A stretch of 64,000 nucleotides of DNA. It comes from Elgaria multicarinata webbii (Eukaryota; Chordata; Lepidosauria; Squamata; Anguidae). The translations under genes were made by a program, and so were the position numbers. Under the pieces are notes generated by a model. It was not told the DNA's origin. It saw nothing but the letters and a program-made list of their open reading frames with translations, and ran no database searches. The DNA lies in the NCBI RefSeq assembly GCF_023053635.1, contig NC_086175.1:20314740-20378739 (forward strand). Reading direction: 5' to 3'. Positions 22,337 to 33,142 of this stretch are shown in pieces. Position 1 is the first letter of the stretch, and each line of letters starts with the position of its first letter.

Positions 22337-22534
22337 CATGCATGTTTTCTTTTGCATTCCTCTGTGTAATGCAGATAATAAATGTTGCTATTGAAACTGT
22401 TTTGAGTTGCAAAGGCTCTATACAGTGAGATCCAGCATGAGATTAAACGTTCTACATTTGGGACGAGGAGCAGGACCGTGTACACTTGAACCCCACATGT
22501 TTGTGATGAAGTTTAAAAGTGCTCCTGCACATGT

Positions 22535-22536
<2 letters not shown>

Positions 22537-22592
<56 letters not shown>
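22537..22592. repeat. (GT)n microsatellite
   Basis: About 27 GT dinucleotides, the longest dinucleotide array in the intergenic part, probably polymorphic. Confidence 0.95.
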
Positions 22593-22594
<2 letters not shown>

Positions 22595-22618
22595 GGATTT
22601 CTATGCATGGTCAGGAAC

Positions 22619-23038
22619 TGTGAAAGAGCAGGGCTCCTGGAAAAGAGAAGACAGGGGAGACATGATAGCACTCTTCAAATACTTGAAAGGTTGTCATACA
22701 AAGGAGGGCCAGGATCTCTACTTGATCATAGAATCATAGAATAATAAGGCCATCGAGTCCAACCCCATCCTAGAGTGCAGGACACGGAATAATGGCTCAA
22801 GTTACAGGAAGCCAGATTCTGGCAGGACATCAGGAAAAGCTTCCTGACTGTTAGAGCAGTACGACAATGGAACCAATGACCTAGGGAGGTTGTGGGCTCT
22901 CCCACACTAGAGGCCTTCAAGAGGCAGCTTAATAACCATCTGTCAGGGATGCTTTAAGGTGGATTCCTGCATTGAGCAGGGGGATGGACTTGATGGTCTC
23001 ATAGGCCCCTTCCAACTTGACTATTCTATGATTCTATG
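22619..23038 (+). mobile_element. CR1 LINE 3' region with intact terminus
   Basis: Full CR1 3' untranslated region: gacatgatagcactcttcaa, then gcaggacatcaggaaaagc, ggaggttgtgggctctccc, and the terminus ccttccaacttgac with two copies of ctatgattctatg-type octamers. A short CR1-terminus-like stretch (atcatagaatcatagaata) lies inside at 22724-22745, perhaps a small secondary insertion. Confidence 0.88.
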
Positions 23039-23066
23039 TGGAAAATGTCCTCTGTACACAGCCTTA

Positions 23067-23390
23067 AGCAGGGATGCAGAATCTTGGGGCTCAGATACGA
23101 ATCTAGCCCCTTTCCCAGACCCACCCGCTTTCCTCCTAGCACTAATCATTTTGTATTTTCCAGCCTTTTTTGTGTGCTTTCCCCACCTAAACGGTTGAAA
23201 TGCCCCTCCCTAATTTTTAGTTACTGACAGTAAGAGCTTTAAGCTAAAGTGTGCTGCCACTTTTTTGGTATTTTGTACCTGCCCCTTTTGGCTTTAGCTC
23301 CTCCCACCACAGGAAACGGGTCTCTGAGAGCTTCTCTGAAATGGGATTCAGCCCTCAAGCAGAAAGACGTTCAAGGGCCCCTGCCACACA
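23067..23390. mobile_element. hAT-like non-autonomous element, decayed
   Basis: Shares the order of motifs with 27690-28008: cactaatcattttgtat, ggttgaaatgcccctcc, ttttggctttagctcctccc and gagagcttctctgaaatggg. The ends are too worn to show target duplications. Confidence 0.55.
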
Positions 23391-23920
23391 TTTTACTATG
23401 GCATAAGCTTTCATTGACTGGAGTCCGCCTTCATGGGCTAGACGCGTGGGAATGTGAACCTCAGCTGTCATGCAATTTACCAATGTCTGAATGGGGGTGG
23501 GTGGGAGTGTAAAGGCTGGAGTGCTATGGCCCTGGAATGTGAGAATTACCATCTGTAATCACTTAGCTTTCATTTATGCAAAATGCCCAGCACAGCAGTA
23601 ACTGGAGATAACACAATCATCGAAGCACTGCTGAATAAATTAACACTTTTGGTGAGGCAAGAAACCAACTCAATATAGAAATCAGTGTCTTGAATGACTT
23701 GCAAATGAGCAGTTTCAGGCTGGATTTTCCCTTTGAAATTCCTTTGTTCTACCATGGTGAGGAAGACAGGAGCAGACTGTGGAAACCTCAGTGGCTGCTG
23801 CAGTTGGAGTGCCCCTAGCAAAAGATAAGAGGTGAAGCAGGGCTATTCCACATCTTGTTTCTTCCTTTTCCGTCCACAATCCTTTTTTCTTGTGTGTTGT
23901 CTTTTTAGATAGCAGGGCCT
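23391..23920. other. No gene recognised
   Basis: Unique-looking DNA without coding or repeat features that I can name. Confidence 0.45.
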
Positions 23921-23924
23921 ATGT

Positions 23925-24008
23925 TTAACTGATTGATTGTAAGCTGCTCTGGGAGCCTTTTTTTTTAGGGGGGGGGGTTTGTTCATAAAAATACTTTAAA
24001 TAAATAAA
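23925..24008 (+). mobile_element. L2-like 3' tail
   Basis: gattgattgtaagctgctct then gggagcctttttttttaggg and a (taaa)n end at 23997-24008. This is the same 3' end as the composite at 31966-32500. Confidence 0.65.
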
Positions 24009-24369
24009 ATCAGCAGCACAGTGACCTGGTAGGATGAAATGTTCTCCAACCGGTTTCTAAAAATGGCCATTTCTGATCTCAGATTTGTGTACATTTATTC
24101 TTTTGTGCAATTGCTGGATTGCAACCGGCCTGTTTATCCTGTGTACAATGCAGAAGGGCATTGTTGTCAGATGACATTACATATCTCATTGAAAGATGTG
24201 CAGGTGAATCATGAACTATTTATGTCACTATAATAGTATTGTCAGAGAATTACAGTGCAGAATACAATAATAGTGTTGCTGGAGTAGATCTGGAGACAGA
24301 GTCAGCAACTGGGCTTGTTGCTGGGTCCGGTCAAGAAGCGAGATCCTTTTATGGACCAATAACTAGTTT

Positions 24370-24471
24370 AAGAACAGAAGGGAGATAGTAGAAATTAAGG
24401 GATAGTTTTCATACTGGAAGGATGTAAACATTGGGGTCCCCTCAAGGAACTGTGTTGAGACTGGTGATTTT
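24370..24471 (+). mobile_element. CR1 LINE coding remnant, left piece
   Basis: Translation near 24431-24471 gives GVPQGTVL, the block that precedes the RT active site in CR1 (GVPQGSVLGP in good copies). The piece is cut at 24471 by the GC-rich DNA element and continues at 25135 with FNLFIN. The left limit is approximate. Confidence 0.72.
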
Positions 24472-25134
24472 TAGGGGTGTGCACGGACCCCCCCGCTCCG
24501 CCCCGCGGGCCAATCCGAAAATTTTGGATCGGCCCGCTCCGCTCCACGCCGCTCCACCCATACCGCTCCTCTTTGCCGCGGAGCTCCGGCTCCAAATCGG
24601 AGCTCCGCAGTGGAAGGGAGTGGTGCCAGGTAAGGCCGGCAGAGGAGGGCGGGGGGGTTACCGGGCCCTGCCGCCACCGCCGTCACCCGTGCAGCGACGG
24701 CGGCAGAGCCCGGTAAGGGACCAAGGGGGAGGGGGGCCTTACCTGCCTCCGTCCGCAGTCCGTCGGCTTCTTCAATTGAGCCCGCGGTTCAGCCAGGAAG
24801 TCTGGGCTGCAAGTGCGGCCTAGACTTCCTGGTTGAACCACGGGCTCAATTAAAGAAGCCGAGGGACCGCGGACGGAGGCAGGTAAGGGAGAGGATGGGG
24901 GGTTTACCGGGCCCTGCCGCTGTCGCCGCATGGGCGACAGCGGCAGGGCCCGGAAAACCCCACTTACCTTTCCAGCAGAGCTCCGGATCGAGGCGAAGGA
25001 TCCGCCTTCACCTCGATCCTCTTCGCCATGCTCCGCCGGCCCCCCAATCTTCTTCGCCTCTGCCTTAAGGGGAGGCGAAGCACCCCGCTCCGCTTCTAAT
25101 TCGCCGGTCCGATTAGAAGCGGAGCACATCCCTA
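24472..25134. mobile_element. GC-rich hairpin DNA element, TAGGG...CCCTA ends
   Basis: The 663-bp insert has terminal inverted repeats taggggtgtgc and gcacatccccta-type (right end gcacatcccta; 10 of 11 positions agree). The 7-bp direct repeat TGATTTT flanks it at 24465-24471 and 25136-25142, with one base between at 25135. The body is very GC- and CpG-rich and contains three successive hairpins, at about 24660-24712, 24737-24889 and 24906-24953. It has no recognised protein. The ends suggest a non-autonomous hAT-type element. Confidence 0.8.
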
Positions 25135-26178
25135 CTGATTTTTAACTTGTTCATAAATTATCTGGAGTTATGGGTGAGCTGTGAGGTGGTCATATTTGTT
25201 GACAACAGCAAATTATTTAGGGTGGTTAAAATAAAAAAGGGATTCAGAAGAGCTCTAAAAGGTTCTCTGCAAACAGGGTGAATGGGCCTTAAAAGAGCAA
25301 AAGCAGTTCAACGCAAACAAGACGCACACTTAAGCTGATGGTATCTGAGCTGGCATTGATTGACCAGGAAAACATTTGAAGTGATTTTTGGGGTTGTAGT
25401 AGACAGTTTAAAGAAAAGGTCAACCCCATATGTGGCAGCTCTGAAAAAAGCCAATTCTAGGCCTGCCTTTTGTGTGTGGAAAGGAATCACCGGTGGGGGG
25501 GGGGACCACATAAAAGATTCCCAAAATCGTAATACCTTTATACAAATCAACAGTGCTACCACACTTGGAGTATTGCGTACAGTTCTGGCCACCGTACCTC
25601 AAAAAGGATGTTGTGGAGCTTGAAAAGGTGCAGAAAAGAGCAACCCAAATGATTAGGTGGCTGGAGCAACTCCCCTATGAGGAAAGGGTACAATGTTTAG
25701 GGCTTTTTAGCTTAGAAAAAAAGGTGTTAGTATTGAAGTGCATACAGTTATGTATGGTGTGGAGAAACTATTCCATAATACTAGAATATCAATGACGCTG
25801 AATGCTGGGAAATTCAGGGCAGTCAAAAGAAATATTTCTTCACACGGCACACCATTAAACTGTGGAATTAGCTACCTCAAGATGTAATGATGGCTGCCAG
25901 CTAGGATGGTTAAAAAGGGGATTAGACAAATTCATGGAGCATAAGGCTATCAGTAGTTACTGGTTCTGACGGCTACACATTATCTCCAGTATCGGGGGCA
26001 CTATGACTCTGTACACCAATTTCTGGGGGGAAACAAGTGGGAGGGTGTTGTTGCAGACATATCCAGCTTGTGGGATTTCCATCAGGATCTGGCTGAGCAC
26101 TGTGATTATCAAGATGCTGGACTTGATGGACCCTTGTCTGATCTAGCAAGGTTCTTCTTATGTTCTTGCAGGTCTAAC
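25135..26178 (+). mobile_element. CR1 LINE, right piece to 3' end
   Basis: Continues the CR1 copy: FNLFIN, then much-decayed RT, then the C-terminal blocks PHLEYCVQFWPPYLKKDVVE and RATQMIRWLEQLPYEERVQ near 25550-25690, then the 3' untranslated region to the terminus gttcttcttatgttctt at 26178. Several stops and frame changes break the frame. This is the longest CR1 copy in the window. Confidence 0.85.
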
Positions 26179-27689
26179 TCCCCAGTAGGCTTGCTTAGGA
26201 TTTTAGCCTCCAAATCAAGTAGGAGGAGACTGTTGCTTTTTGTTTGGTTCTGTTTTACCATTTAATAATTCTCCCTTGGACATCTCTCCTTTAATCGAGG
26301 GGTGGGGTGGGGGGGAATGTTACCACACACGACTTTTATTGCAGGAAAATGTACTTCATGATCGCATGATGTCCCTTCTGGATCCCTTTGATGAGTGTAA
26401 TCTGTGGTTGCCTCTCCCAGTGGTACCATTTTAGAAAGCCAGTTCCAAATTCCACATCTGTGCATCTCTCAAATCAATTTTAGTAATTTTGCTGTTCAGC
26501 TCCTTGGATCATTCTTTGCTCACATGTTCGCATTCCCTTCTACAGATGTACAGTGCAAGTGGATTCAAATGGGAGGCCAAAATCCACCTGACAACTGATT
26601 TTGCATAAGGGAGATATTCAAAATTTACACCCCTTTAGGTCGCAGAAATGCTTTGCTCAGCAGGATTACATGTATCAGTGTAGGTCAATGAATATGCTAA
26701 CCATCTAAAAAATTACCGCTGTCCATCTACATCAGGGGGGTGGGGAACTGTGGGAGGTCCAGGGGCCATTTCTGTCCCCCAGAGCAGCCCCCCCACCTTG
26801 CAGGCTGCACTGTGCAGGGTGTTGTGCAGTCCATGGAGTGTCCTGATGCTTTTTTAAAAAATCATTGAATTTGCCTCTGAAATCCAGCACCAAACCACTC
26901 CGTAGCAGTCCGCAATCTTTTATCATTCCATAGAGCTAAAAGCGCATTTTTAAATAAATAAATAAATAAATCACTTAAATTTAAATGAACAGGCACATTA
27001 CCAAAATGTCAATATACGTGTGTTTAAGATACTGAAGGGGATGCACATATTGTTTATCACACAAAAGCTGCCACTGATTATTAGAAAGGAAGGCCATATT
27101 TAATCCTTTTGTTTTCGTTCCTTATTACAATTCCATAAAAGAGGTGCCTGGAGTTTTCAGATACACCATTTAAAATTGGCCCGCACTGATTAATCAACTA
27201 GACTTTGATCAAATTATTTTAATCAGTAGATTGAGAAAATCAGTCAATTTTCAGTTAAGTAATCAACCAGCTCAATGAATCATTATTGATTATGCCACCA
27301 GATTAAATTTCCGTTGATTAACCTATCAATTTCACCAATAAAGGCCATAATCCTAGACCCACTTCTTCAGGAGGGAGCTCAACTGAATCTGGAGGGACTT
27401 ACATCTGAGTACACAATTACAGGATTGCACTGTCAAGCTGGGTGTCTTACAGCTCACTGCCATTGAGATACTTGGATTATTCATTTAGATTTCATAGAAA
27501 GCCTCATGTCAAAGCCTCAGGGTGGGCAACGTTTTCTTATAATACTTACTGGAGTTCATGTAACAGATTTCAAGCATTTCATGTATTCTACTTTAACCAT
27601 CATTGTAACAGTCCTGTAGGGCAGGACTATATTATTGTCCCCCTCATGCAAATGGAGGATTGGGGCTGAAAGATTCTGTCTAGGACAAG
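26179..27689. other. Mostly unassigned
   Basis: A possible decayed hAT-like element lies at 26730-26935 (ggggtggggaactgtgggag). A (TAAA)n run lies near 26953-26972. MIR-like text lies near 27590-27690. No gene is seen. Confidence 0.4.
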
Positions 27690-28008
27690 GATGGGGAACC
27701 TCAGGTCTGTGGGCTAAATTCGGCCCAACTGGGGTCCCATTCTAGCCCTTCAGGGTTCCCCAGATGGCCACACCCCTCCCCCCGGCCCCCATTCACTAAT
27801 CATTCAATGGTTTTCCATCTTTTGTGCAGTTCCTCCCTCATTCTAAAAAGGTTGAAATGCTTCTCCAAAGGCTAAGTTACTGTTTTGTTTTTGTATTTTG
27901 GCTCCACCCCCTTTGCTTTTAGCTCCACCCACCTCTGGAATGCGGCTTCCCAGGAGCCTCTCTGAAATTGTATTTGGCCCTCAAGCTGAATGAAGTTCCC
28001 TAGCCATG
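27690..28008. mobile_element. hAT-like non-autonomous element (host of the MER1-like copy)
   Basis: Starts gatggggaacctcaggtctg and runs to gaatgaagttccctagccatg, with inner motifs shared with 23067-23390. The ends (ggggaacct and aagttccct) are worn inverted repeats. A second element (28017-28296) is inserted directly after it. Confidence 0.55.
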
Positions 28009-28016
28009 GTCTAGGG

Positions 28017-28296
28017 CAGCGGTCCCCAACCTTTTTGGCACCAGGGACTGGTTTCGTGGAAGACAATTTTTCCATGGACCGGGGGGTGGGGTGGGGTTGA
28101 GGGGATGGTTTTGGGAAGCCCCCACCCCCCCACTCCAGCATCCTGGCTTTGCTTCGGCTGGGTGAGTGAGATGGCGCCCTGCGCCCAGGTACGCTGGGGT
28201 GGGGGTGGAGGTGCGAAAGCAGCTCACCTGCACGGCCCAGTTTCTAACAGGCCACGGACCGGTACTGGTCCGTGACCCGGGGGTTGGGGACCCCTG
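28017..28296. mobile_element. hAT transposon, non-autonomous, MER1-like ends
   Basis: The terminal inverted repeats are cagcggtccccaacc and ggttggggacccctg (one mismatch). A perfect 8-bp target duplication GTCTAGGG lies at 28009-28016 and 28297-28304, the hallmark of hAT. About 65 bp at each end (cctttttggcaccagggac, gtggaagacaatttttcc; and caggccacggaccggtactg) look very like the mammalian MER1 (hAT-Charlie) consensus as I remember it, while the interior differs. At 280 bp it encodes no transposase. Confidence 0.88.
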
Positions 28297-28304
28297 GTCT
28301 AGGG

Positions 28305-29080
28305 CCACCATGCAAGTTCATAACCAAGGCGAGATTTGAACTGGGGATATCTAGCACATGGCACCCAATCTTGGCTAATGGCTAGTAAGTACATCAGGCC
28401 ACCACTCACAAAAAAACCCTGTGAGGTAGATAGTTTTTATTGCCAATTTATGGATGACGACTGTGGATGAGAAATGAACCAAGCGTGAGAGCTTTAGTGA
28501 GAAGGCCCAGTAGCTGAAGACAAGACTTGACATTTCTTTCAGAGCTGTGTCATCTCACCTAGTAGGTTAGGAGAAAATGTGGAATGCAATGACCAGAAAT
28601 TCCAAAGGAACTGTACTCATCCACTCAGGGTTAGCCCCCCGGAACATAAATATCTTCAAATATTGACACTCCATTTGTAGTTCTCCTTCTCTTTCCTCCC
28701 CCAGAGTGGAGTATTTTGTGCACTGTCATTGGTGACTAAACACATTGGTAGGCATTCTTCACATATTCAGATTGCCACCCTTTTGACAGCAGCCAGCACT
28801 TCTTTCCACTTTTGTCCTGTGGTTCCGTTCTATTTTATACTCACTCCAGCCAGCCAATCACTTGCAAGTTTGTTCTTGTCGTTCTGTGTGGTGGAAGAGG
28901 CGTTTCTTTGTGCATGCCAACGTCCATTTCCCAAATGCTTGTGCCCCAACATTTGGTCCCACTTATGAAACCATGATTCCAGTTTCAAAATGATGTCCAG
29001 ATTTGTCCAGCCTGAACTGGTGGATAATGAAACCGATGCCCAGTTTTTTATGCCCTCATCGGGAAAAGCCATAGCAGCCT
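28305..29080. other. MIR-like scrap, otherwise unassigned
   Basis: ccctgtgaggtagatagttt near 28420 fits a MIR-type remnant. No gene is seen in the rest. Confidence 0.4.
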
Positions 29081-29330
29081 CAGCAGCAGGGCCGGCGCCA
29101 GAGGTTCGCCTGATTGGGCACATGATGAGGCCCACACTTCTGCAATGGGCCCAGTGCCAAGCTGCTCGTCTTGCCCACCAGTTCTCTCAGCAAGCAAGCA
29201 AGGAAGGAGGAGCAACAGCAGCAGCTCCTGGCAGCAAGGAAGAAGTGAGCCCACACTGAGAGAGGAGGGCCTTAAGGAAGGTGTCTGGCCTGGGCACCCT
29301 TCAAAACCTGAAGCCAACACGTCTCACAAG
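29080..29330. other. GC-rich stretch starting gcagggccggcgccagagg, possible DNA element
   Basis: The opening agggccggcgccag resembles the start of a common reptile non-autonomous transposon, also hinted at 2930 and 53160. Ends are not defined. Short frames show no recognised protein. Confidence 0.35.
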
Positions 29331-29464
29331 CCAGCTGTACTCTGTGCTGAGCCTACACTGCACATGGGGGAGGGGAATAATAATGGAGCTAGCATAGGCT
29401 CATTAACCTAAACCTGATGTCAACATAAAGCCATATATGCCCCTTTCTGGGCAGGAGTACATGG

Positions 29465-29500
29465 CCAGATCTACACCAAGCAGGATATAACACAGATCCT
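29465..29500. mobile_element. Fragment of the ggccagatctacacc element
   Basis: Reads ggccagatctacaccaagca, then ggatataacac, identical in sense to the left end of 57681-58053. Only one arm is present. Confidence 0.6.
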
Positions 29501-29806
29501 GCCCATGTGTAATTGCTCATATTCCTACACACTGGAGGGTGTGTGTGTGTTCTGTGCAACATGTCGCTAAGCCAGGACACCATCACTTCTGCTCCGTCAA
29601 GCTAACTGCAATCCCACCAATCATAAATAGCCCATTGAGTGTTCTTGGTAACATTTCAGGAGAACGGGCAGGATCTCATACGTTTCTGCCCAACTTGCTG
29701 GTTCTTTGCACGCGACACGGGCCTATATTCTGTATTTCAAAAGCACAAGTCCATTTATTTATTAAGGGGTGGGGATGGAGGGCTGTTCAACCAGATAGAT
29801 ACCATG

Positions 29807-29917
29807 GGTCCTGTTCAGATGACACCTTAAACCATGGCTTTAACCACAGTGAATAAGGTTTTTTGCCGTATTCACTGCGGTTAAAGCCATGGTTTAAGGT
29901 GTCTTCTGAACAGGGCC
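29807..29917. mobile_element. Short palindromic MITE (ggccctgttcag family)
   Basis: The 111-bp insert is an almost perfect hairpin: arms of about 50 bases with ccttaaaccatggctttaac opposite its complement, around a short ttttttgcc loop. CATG flanks both sides (29803-29806 and 29918-29921). A second, more worn copy lies at 63489-63562 with AGT on both sides. Confidence 0.82.
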
Positions 29918-30531
29918 CATGGCTATCACTCCTTCTAACAGCCAACTCAGATGGTATGTGCCGATGGCAATGTAACTAAAATGAGAAACAAAGAGGGAGG
30001 TCTCCACATGCTCAGTCTTTAAGACGTCATCATCATTCTCAGGGGTATAAAAACCACAGGGTCGAGCTTGCTCAGGGGCCAAGGAATACTGAGGGTCAGA
30101 CGGAAAACAAAATTGGAAAACGAGGTGTAGGTGTAGATAAAGCCATAGACGCTGCCTGATTGGAACTCCAAACAGGAATACTCCTGCAAGCAGGTGAGAA
30201 TATGCAACAATTATCTTATTGCAGGTCTCAACTGTATTAATTATTCAACAACAAGAAGCCACATATCAAGACTCACACACATTTAGGGAGAACACCTGCC
30301 ACAAACCCAGATGCCAGCTCTCTCCTGGTACCTACTCTGGCAACGCTACTACAGTACCTAATAACATCAGCCATGACACGAGGGGCTCATTCACTTGCCT
30401 GTCGCCCAGTGGCAAAGCATGCTAACATTGCCTTTCCGCCTGCTGTAGAGGAAAAAATGGCCAGTCTCTACGCAAACAAATCAATGGGCACCCATCATCA
30501 GAAAATGCAATGCTCCATTTGCCAAATGATA

Positions 30532-30797
30532 TTAAAGGCAAAACTGAAGTACTTTGGCCACATAATGAGAAGACAGGATACGCTGGAGAAGATGCTGATG
30601 CTAGGGAAAGTGGAAAGCAAAAGGAAGAGGGGCCGACCAAGGGCAAGATGGATGGATTATATTCTGGAGGTGACGGACTCGACCTTGGGAGAGCTAGGGG
30701 TAGCGATGGCCAGCAGAAAGCTCTGGTGTGGGCTGGTCCATGAAGTCACTAAGAGTCGAAGAGTCAGAAGCCACTGAACCAATAAACAACAGCAATA
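30532..30797 (+). mobile_element. BovB LINE 3' fragment
   Basis: The plus strand encodes LKAKLKYFGHIMRRQDTLEK and then MLMLGKVESKRKRGRPRARW, the last part of BovB ORF2, almost the same as the C-terminus of the minus-strand copy at 5452. The terminus has the same aataaacaacagcaa-type tail. The frame is intact to near the end but carries no catalytic part. Confidence 0.88.
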
Positions 30798-31424
30798 GGA
30801 GGACATTTCAGCTGCCTCAGGACATCTCCGGCTCACCTGAAACCTGTCATTCTTCAACAAAGAAAATTCAAACTAGAGTTGATAAAGAGATTTGAGGGCA
30901 TCTGTTTAGTTCTTAATAGAAGCAAAGGTTTTGTTACATAACAGTACAAGTGTTGGATTAGCACAACAAAGTTAGGTGCTAAGTTAGCATAACAAAACGT
31001 TAACCATTAATGACTGTTGTGAAATCATCAATTACTGCAATTAAAGTTGTAAGTGGTCCCACATGTTTATCTCACATACACTTGCATAGAATTGTCACAA
31101 GCTTTTTCTATTCTGTATTCCATGGGCCCACTTTTTACCACCTACTTGCCCCTTTATATCCATGCATATGCATATCTATTTGAGATTCATCTTAAAGTCC
31201 AGTGCTTTTCCTCCCCCCACCTTTTTTTGCTATTTAATTTTGCAAAAAGAAAAAAAAGTGCAGAAGCACACTCTTAAATTGAAGTGCATTACTACAAGGG
31301 AGTCAAGAAAAACCATTTCTGCAATGGGCAGGGACTCCAAAGTGTGTGCATGGGATGGCGGATGGTCAAGATGTGATGAGCAAACCTTGGGGTGGGTGGG
31401 TCAGATGTTGTGCAGTCTAAAGGT
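30798..31424. other. No gene recognised
   Basis: AT-rich, unassigned. Confidence 0.45.
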
Positions 31425-31510
31425 GTTAAAGATTTATTTATTTATTTATTGCATTTATATACCGCCCCATAGCCAAAGCTCTCTGGGCAGTTTACAAAAG
31501 TTAAAGAGTT
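31425..31510 (-). mobile_element. L2-clade LINE 3' tail
   Basis: (TTTA)n, then ataccgccccatagccaaag and ctctctgggcagtttacaaa, the complement of the tail at 16199-16260. Confidence 0.7.
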
Positions 31511-31664
31511 TTTAGGGGGTACTCCCCACACATGTTCTATCTCCACCATTGTGTGACTATGGGCTACCGTGGAGTTGAATAAAATCCATCGCAACGTTTG
31601 ATTTGACAGTTCCTCTGCCCTCTTTCCTCCCTCAGTCCCCCCAATGGTGACTGATAATGTATGT

Positions 31665-31750
31665 CAGCCTTCCCTAGTTGGGCTACAACTCCCATGTGCT
31701 GGCTGGGGCTGATGGAAGTTGTAGCCCAACACAGGTTGGAGAAAGCTGAT
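31665..31750. mobile_element. Palindromic hAT-like MITE, short form
   Basis: gggctacaactcccatgtgc opposite gatggaagttgtagcccaac, so the two arms meet over a very short centre (ctggctgggg). Confidence 0.75.
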
Positions 31751-31965
31751 GCATGTGAACCACTTCAAACTCTTGAAATATACTAAGTATTACATTCATT
31801 GTAGAATTTGTGTAACCAAGGGTATATTTATGTACACTCTCATACTAGAGACTGACAACAGTGAGTTGGTGGCTTTTAAAAGTGAGTTGGTGGTATGTGG
31901 TGTAAACACTAATTTCTTTGAGGGGTGTATGTATGGTATGCAATGAGCACACATGCCTTAACCAT

Positions 31966-32500
31966 GTTAAGACTGCAGAGGCCACCAGTGAGGGAGGAGG
32001 CAGCAGCCAGGCACCTCTCCACCGTGCCTGGGTCCAGCTCCAGCTGAGAGCCCCCTCCCTCCTGCTACCAACTGTCTCTGCAGAGGCCACCAGTGAGGGA
32101 GGAAGCAGCAGCCAGGCACCTCTCCACCGTGCCTGGGTCCAGCTCCAGCTCAGAGCCCCCTCCCTCCTGCCACCAGCTGTCACTGCAGAGGCCACCAGTG
32201 AGGGAGGAAGCAGCAGCCGGGCACCTCTCCACCGTGCCTGGGTCCAGCTCCAGCTGAGAGCCCCCTCCCTCCTGCTGTCAACTGTAACTGCTGAACTTTG
32301 CAACTAAGATTGTAGTGCCTGAATTTGCTTTCCTTTTCCCCCTCCCCCTCCTCCTCCCTCCCAATCCCCTTTCCTTTTGTGTCATGTCTTTTAGATTGTA
32401 AGCCTGTGGGCAGGGACTGTCAAGAAATACTTTTGTAAGCCGCTGTGAGAGCCTTTTTTGGCTGAATGGCGGCATAAAAATCCTTAAATAAATAAATAAA
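31966..32500 (+). mobile_element. VNTR-containing composite retroelement, copy 2
   Basis: From 5' to 3': a short leader, three full 105-bp tandem units (31976-32290), a unique stretch with a CT-rich tract (32330-32370), an L2-like 3' region (ttagattgtaagcctgtggg, then ggctgaatggcggcataaaa) and a (TAAA)n tail. The direct repeat TAACCAT at 31959-31965 and 32501-32507 fits a retrotransposition target duplication. The layout (VNTR, then retroelement 3' end, then tail) resembles primate SVA elements by analogy only. Confidence 0.82.
31976..32290. repeat. Minisatellite, 105-bp unit, 3 copies
   Basis: Units start at 31976, 32081 and 32186 (cagaggccaccagtgaggga). They are the reverse complement of the units at 20531-20795. 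No stop codons occur in some frames because the period is a multiple of three. Confidence 0.93.
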
Positions 32501-32509
32501 TAACCATAC

Positions 32510-32864
32510 CACCAAGTCTGATTGGTGGGAGATTTGGGACAGATAAAGGAAGTACTTCTTCACACAGCGCATAGTTAAACTATGGAATTTGCTAACAGAA
32601 GATGTAGTGATGGCCATCAATTTGGATGTCTTTGAAAGGGGGTTAGATAAAGTCCTGGAGGAGGCTATCCATGGCTACTAGTCCTGATGGCTATGTGCTA
32701 CTTCTAGTATCATAGGCAGGAAGCCTATATTCACCAGTTGCTGAGGAACGTGGGTGGTATGGTGCTGTTGCATTGTGTTCTGCTTGTGGGTTCCTGGTTG
32801 ACAGCTGGTTGATTCGATTCGATGGACTCTTGGTCTGATCCAGCACAGCTCTTCTTATGTTCTA
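32510..32864 (+). mobile_element. CR1 LINE 3' end
   Basis: ggaagtacttcttcacacag, then gatgtagtgatggccatcaa, and the terminus ggtctgatccagcacagctc with cttcttatgttcta. The composite element 31966-32500 sits directly before it. Confidence 0.82.
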
Positions 32865-33142
32865 GGGGGGAAATATCATCCTGGATTCCAACAGAAATAC
32901 ATTCCTGGAAATCCCCTCATGAACCTCTACACTACAGCCAGTCCCACAATTAACCATGTCCTTTATTTCTCATGAAACTTTATTTTATTTCAAAATAAAG
33001 TTAACCAAATAAAAGCAACACAAAGAAGAACATACATAATAATATAGCAGGATCAATAAAGAAACAAAGAAAGTAAATAATTATAGTTCTAAGTCTGTAA
33101 CTGATATGCTTGTGGAAAATTTACAGTAAAATGGCCTAAGTA
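32865..33142. other. No gene recognised; AT-rich
   Basis: Short unassigned stretch. Confidence 0.45.

Noticed and set aside
22407-22739. Frame of 110 codons
   Set aside because: It runs through a (GT)n array and a CR1 3' region; no protein family is recognised.
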